Assembly: GCA_002455655.1 (NCBI GenBank)
Contig: DKLF01000054.1
Location: 1-7,357 of the forward strand
Reading direction: 5' to 3'
Length of the DNA stretch: 7,357 nt
From: Oscillibacter sp. UBA6647
GTDB lineage: Bacteria; Bacillota; Clostridia; Oscillospirales; Oscillospiraceae
Position numbers and translations under genes: made by a program. Below the pieces are notes generated by a model that did no database searches, was not told the DNA's origin, and saw only the letters and a program-made list of their open reading frames with translations. Positions 6,113 through 7,357 of this stretch are shown here, piece after piece (position 1 is the first letter of the stretch; each line of letters opens with the position of its first letter).

Positions 6113-6562
6113 ATGGATAGACCTGAATTGAATTCCTGCGGCCAAAACGACGGGAGTCTTCCCGGCCGCTGTGCGCCGCTGGCATTTCCCTATGTGCCCA
6201 TGCAGGATCAGGACCCGCCCCGCTATGAAAACGCCACGGCGCTTCAGACAGGGACGCTGTTTCCGGGGCTGGACCTGCCGTTTAAGGCGGCAATGACTGA
6301 CAAGCTGAAAACCAACAACACCGCCCTGGCGGAGCTGATGGCGCTTGATTTTGCAATTGACGAGCTGGGCCTGTATCTCACCACCCACCCCAAGGATCAG
6401 GAGGTTCTGAACCTCTACTGGTCTTATATCAAGCTTGCCCAAGAGGGCCGGATAACGTATCGGAAAATGTACGGGCCCCTCCTCCAGACCGATATTACGG
6501 AGCAGGAAGGCTTTATCTGGTTAAATGATCCGTGGCCCTGGGATGAAGGAGTGAACGGCTGA
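6113..6562 (+). CDS. cotJB: CotJA-CotJB fusion, spore coat protein
   Basis: In B. subtilis CotJA, CotJB and CotJC are separate small proteins made in the mother cell and built into the spore coat as a complex. Here one 149-residue frame holds both of the first two. Residues about 22-57 are CotJA-like (LAFPYVPMQDQDPPRY, then GTLFPGLDLPF). Residues about 71-144 are CotJB-like (LMALDFAIDELGLYLTTHP, an LYWSYIKL helix, YGPL, and the ending WLNDPWPWD). The junction is a short linker (KAAMTDKLKTNN) with no in-frame stop. ATG 6113 lies 11 bases past GGAAGGAG (6094-6101); a TTG at 6107, five bases past it, is an equally possible start and adds two residues. The stop TGA shares its last base with the cotJC ATG. 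The fusion could be lineage-specific or could hide a sequencing frameshift, though the reading is smooth. Confidence 0.9.
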   Translation: MDRPELNSCGQNDGSLPGRCAPLAFPYVPMQDQDPPRYENATALQTGTLFPGLDLPFKAAMTDKLKTNNTALAELMALDFAIDELGLYLTTHPKDQEVLNLYWSYIKLAQEGRITYRKMYGPLLQTDITEQEGFIWLNDPWPWDEGVNG

Positions 6563-6708
6563 TGTTTGTTTATGAAAAAAAGCTGCAATACCCCGTTAAT
6601 ATCAAAACTCCGAATCCCACGCTGGCGGCGCTGATAATCAGTCAGTACGGAGGACCATACTTCACTAGACTACAAAAATATCACGTCTCCGGGAAACCGA
6701 AGACGTGA
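6562..6708 (+). pseudogene. cotJC: cotJC (manganese-catalase-like coat protein), truncated after residue 32
   Basis: ATG 6562 overlaps the stop of the cotJA-cotJB fusion and has AAGGAG (6546-6551) ten bases upstream. The first 32 residues (MFVYEKKLQYPVNIKTPNP, then LAALIISQYGGP) are a clear CotJC N-terminus. The family normally continues with an acidic DGEL-type stretch and a ferritin-like four-helix bundle carrying the dimanganese catalase site, for a total near 180-200 residues. Here homology stops at base 6657. The frame reads 16 unrelated residues (YFTRLQKYHVSGKPKT) and ends at TGA 6706-6708 inside a hairpin. All catalytic residues are missing, so the product cannot be a catalase. Either a real deletion or insertion joined cotJC to the region downstream of a helicase gene, or the contig is chimeric at about 6658. 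Confidence 0.85.
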
Positions 6709-6714
6709 TATTTT
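6675..6714. terminator. Strong terminator hairpin next to the cotJC break
   Basis: AAAATATCACGTCT (6675-6688) pairs perfectly with AGACGTGATATTTT (6701-6714) over 14 bp, with a 12-base loop. The A/T ends of the stem supply a U-tract in both directions. It lies 48 bases past the stop of the leftward helicase gene and is most simply that gene's terminator. Confidence 0.8.
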
Positions 6715-6761
6715 GGCTTTCATAGGGTACTCCGTGTCCTACCCCAAACCAGAGGAGATGT

Positions 6762-7343
6762 TTACCGGCGATCGCGTCTTTTTCGATTGCCCGCCACGCG
6801 ATCATGCTCTTTCGCGGATGCAGCATGAGGTCTTGCAGAGGCGGTCGTCCGGGCTTGTGAATGTCTGGGATTAGATGACGCCGAGGGAGAATGTGAACGA
6901 CCGTGACCATATCTGGATTGCGGTGCTTTTTCCGACTTTTGCAGAATCATCATTGGCCACTCTGATTTTTCCACAGGAATCGTGCGGCCCATCAGCTTTT
7001 CAATATCCCTTAGGTAAGAAATTTCATCATAGTCGCAGAAGCTAATGGCAATGCCTCCCAGCCCGGCACGGCCGGTTCTGCCGATACGATGAACATAAGT
7101 TTCCGGTTCATTTGGCAGTTCATAGTTAAACACATAGGACAGCTCAGGAATGTCAATTCCTCTCGCCGCAATATCAGTTGCAACAAGAATTTTGATATCT
7201 CCGCTTTTGAAGCGTTTTAGGGCGTTCTGCCGGGCGTTCTGGCTCTTGTTCCCGTGAATAGCCATCGCCACTACACCCGCCCCAGCCAACTCCGTTACGA
7301 CCTTGTCGGCGGCATGCTTTGTCCGGGTAAATACCAATGCGCT
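6762..7343 (-). CDS. DEAD-box RNA helicase, RhlE-like, C-terminal part (5' end off contig)
   Basis: The 193 visible residues cover the second RecA-like domain of a superfamily 2 DEAD-box RNA helicase. They begin with motif IV (SALVFTRTKHAADKV), followed by motif V (VATDIAARGIDIPE) and motif VI (YVHRIGRTGRAG) with its arginine fingers. A basic, Ser/Arg/His-rich tail (about the last 60 residues) probably binds RNA. The order of motifs and the tail fit the RhlE-type helicases common in Firmicutes, which act in ribosome assembly and mRNA turnover, often in the cold. Motifs I-III, including DEAD, lie off the contig. The first real codon visible is AGC at 7341-7343; beyond it is adapter. A TTG at 7337 is internal and not a start. 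A strong hairpin follows the TAA. It may not come from the same locus as the cotJ genes. Confidence 0.93.
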   Translation of the reverse strand, partial: SALVFTRTKHAADKVVTELAGAGVVAMAIHGNKSQNARQNALKRFKSGDIKILVATDIAARGIDIPELSYVFNYELPNEPETYVHRIGRTGRAGLGGIAISFCDYDEISYLRDIEKLMGRTIPVEKSEWPMMILQKSEKAPQSRYGHGRSHSPSASSNPRHSQARTTASARPHAASAKEHDRVAGNRKRRDRR

Positions 7344-7357
7344 AGATCGGAAGAGCG
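7344..7357 (+). other. Illumina TruSeq adapter remnant
   Basis: The last 14 bases, AGATCGGAAGAGCG, equal the start of the TruSeq read-through adapter, including the A from A-tailing. The helicase reading frame is correct up to 7343 and then meets the adapter. These bases are an artefact and should be trimmed. Confidence 0.97.

Noticed and set aside
5469..6442. Frames of 174-219 codons opposite or across cwlD and cotJ
   Set aside because: They are shadows of cwlD and the cotJ fusion in other frames, created by high GC.

Overview
The window looks like a metagenomic contig from a spore-forming member of the Clostridia, most likely of the Oscillospiraceae/Ruminococcaceae type. The clues are the sporulation genes (a CwlD-type cortex amidase and the CotJ coat proteins), strong GGAGG-type ribosome binding sites, a moderately GC-rich base composition and a short cysteine-rich clostridial protein. 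The taxonomic placement is inference. The right end is not biological: bases 7344-7357 match the start of the Illumina TruSeq adapter, so genomic sequence ends at 7343.

Left part (1-1545). The contig opens inside the 3' end of a family 18 glycoside hydrolase. A 24-codon open frame with a very good ribosome binding site follows, then a 313-residue coiled-coil protein of unknown function. All three read rightward. A perfect 15-bp hairpin (1441-1479) separates them from a leftward tyrosine recombinase (1545-2558) that starts with TTG.

Middle (2559-3642). About 1.1 kb has no gene I can defend. It holds a series of hairpins, several of them back to back, and GC-rich sequence that is open in many frames without looking like protein. 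It could be an interspersed or structured element. At its right edge a short Cys-rich protein (from 3643) reads into the antisense of radA.

Right part (3643-6762). radA and cwlD form a leftward operon in which the cwlD stop codon directly abuts the radA start. CwlD works in spore cortex maturation and RadA in recombination and repair. Diverging from cwlD is a cotJ operon: a CotJA-CotJB fusion overlapping the start of cotJC. The divergent intergenic region carries a candidate sigma-E-type promoter and a 7-bp palindrome.

Far right (6658-7343). CotJC homology stops abruptly after residue 32 (near 6657). The sequence then passes through a strong hairpin into the 3' end of a leftward RhlE-like DEAD-box helicase that runs off the contig. 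This is either a genuine deletion or insertion inside cotJC or an assembly chimera; the adapter remnant at the end makes the second possibility serious. I see no CRISPR array, tRNA, rRNA or complete insertion sequence. The most unusual points are the cotJA-cotJB fusion, the broken cotJC, the hairpin-rich non-coding block and the uncharacterised coiled-coil protein.
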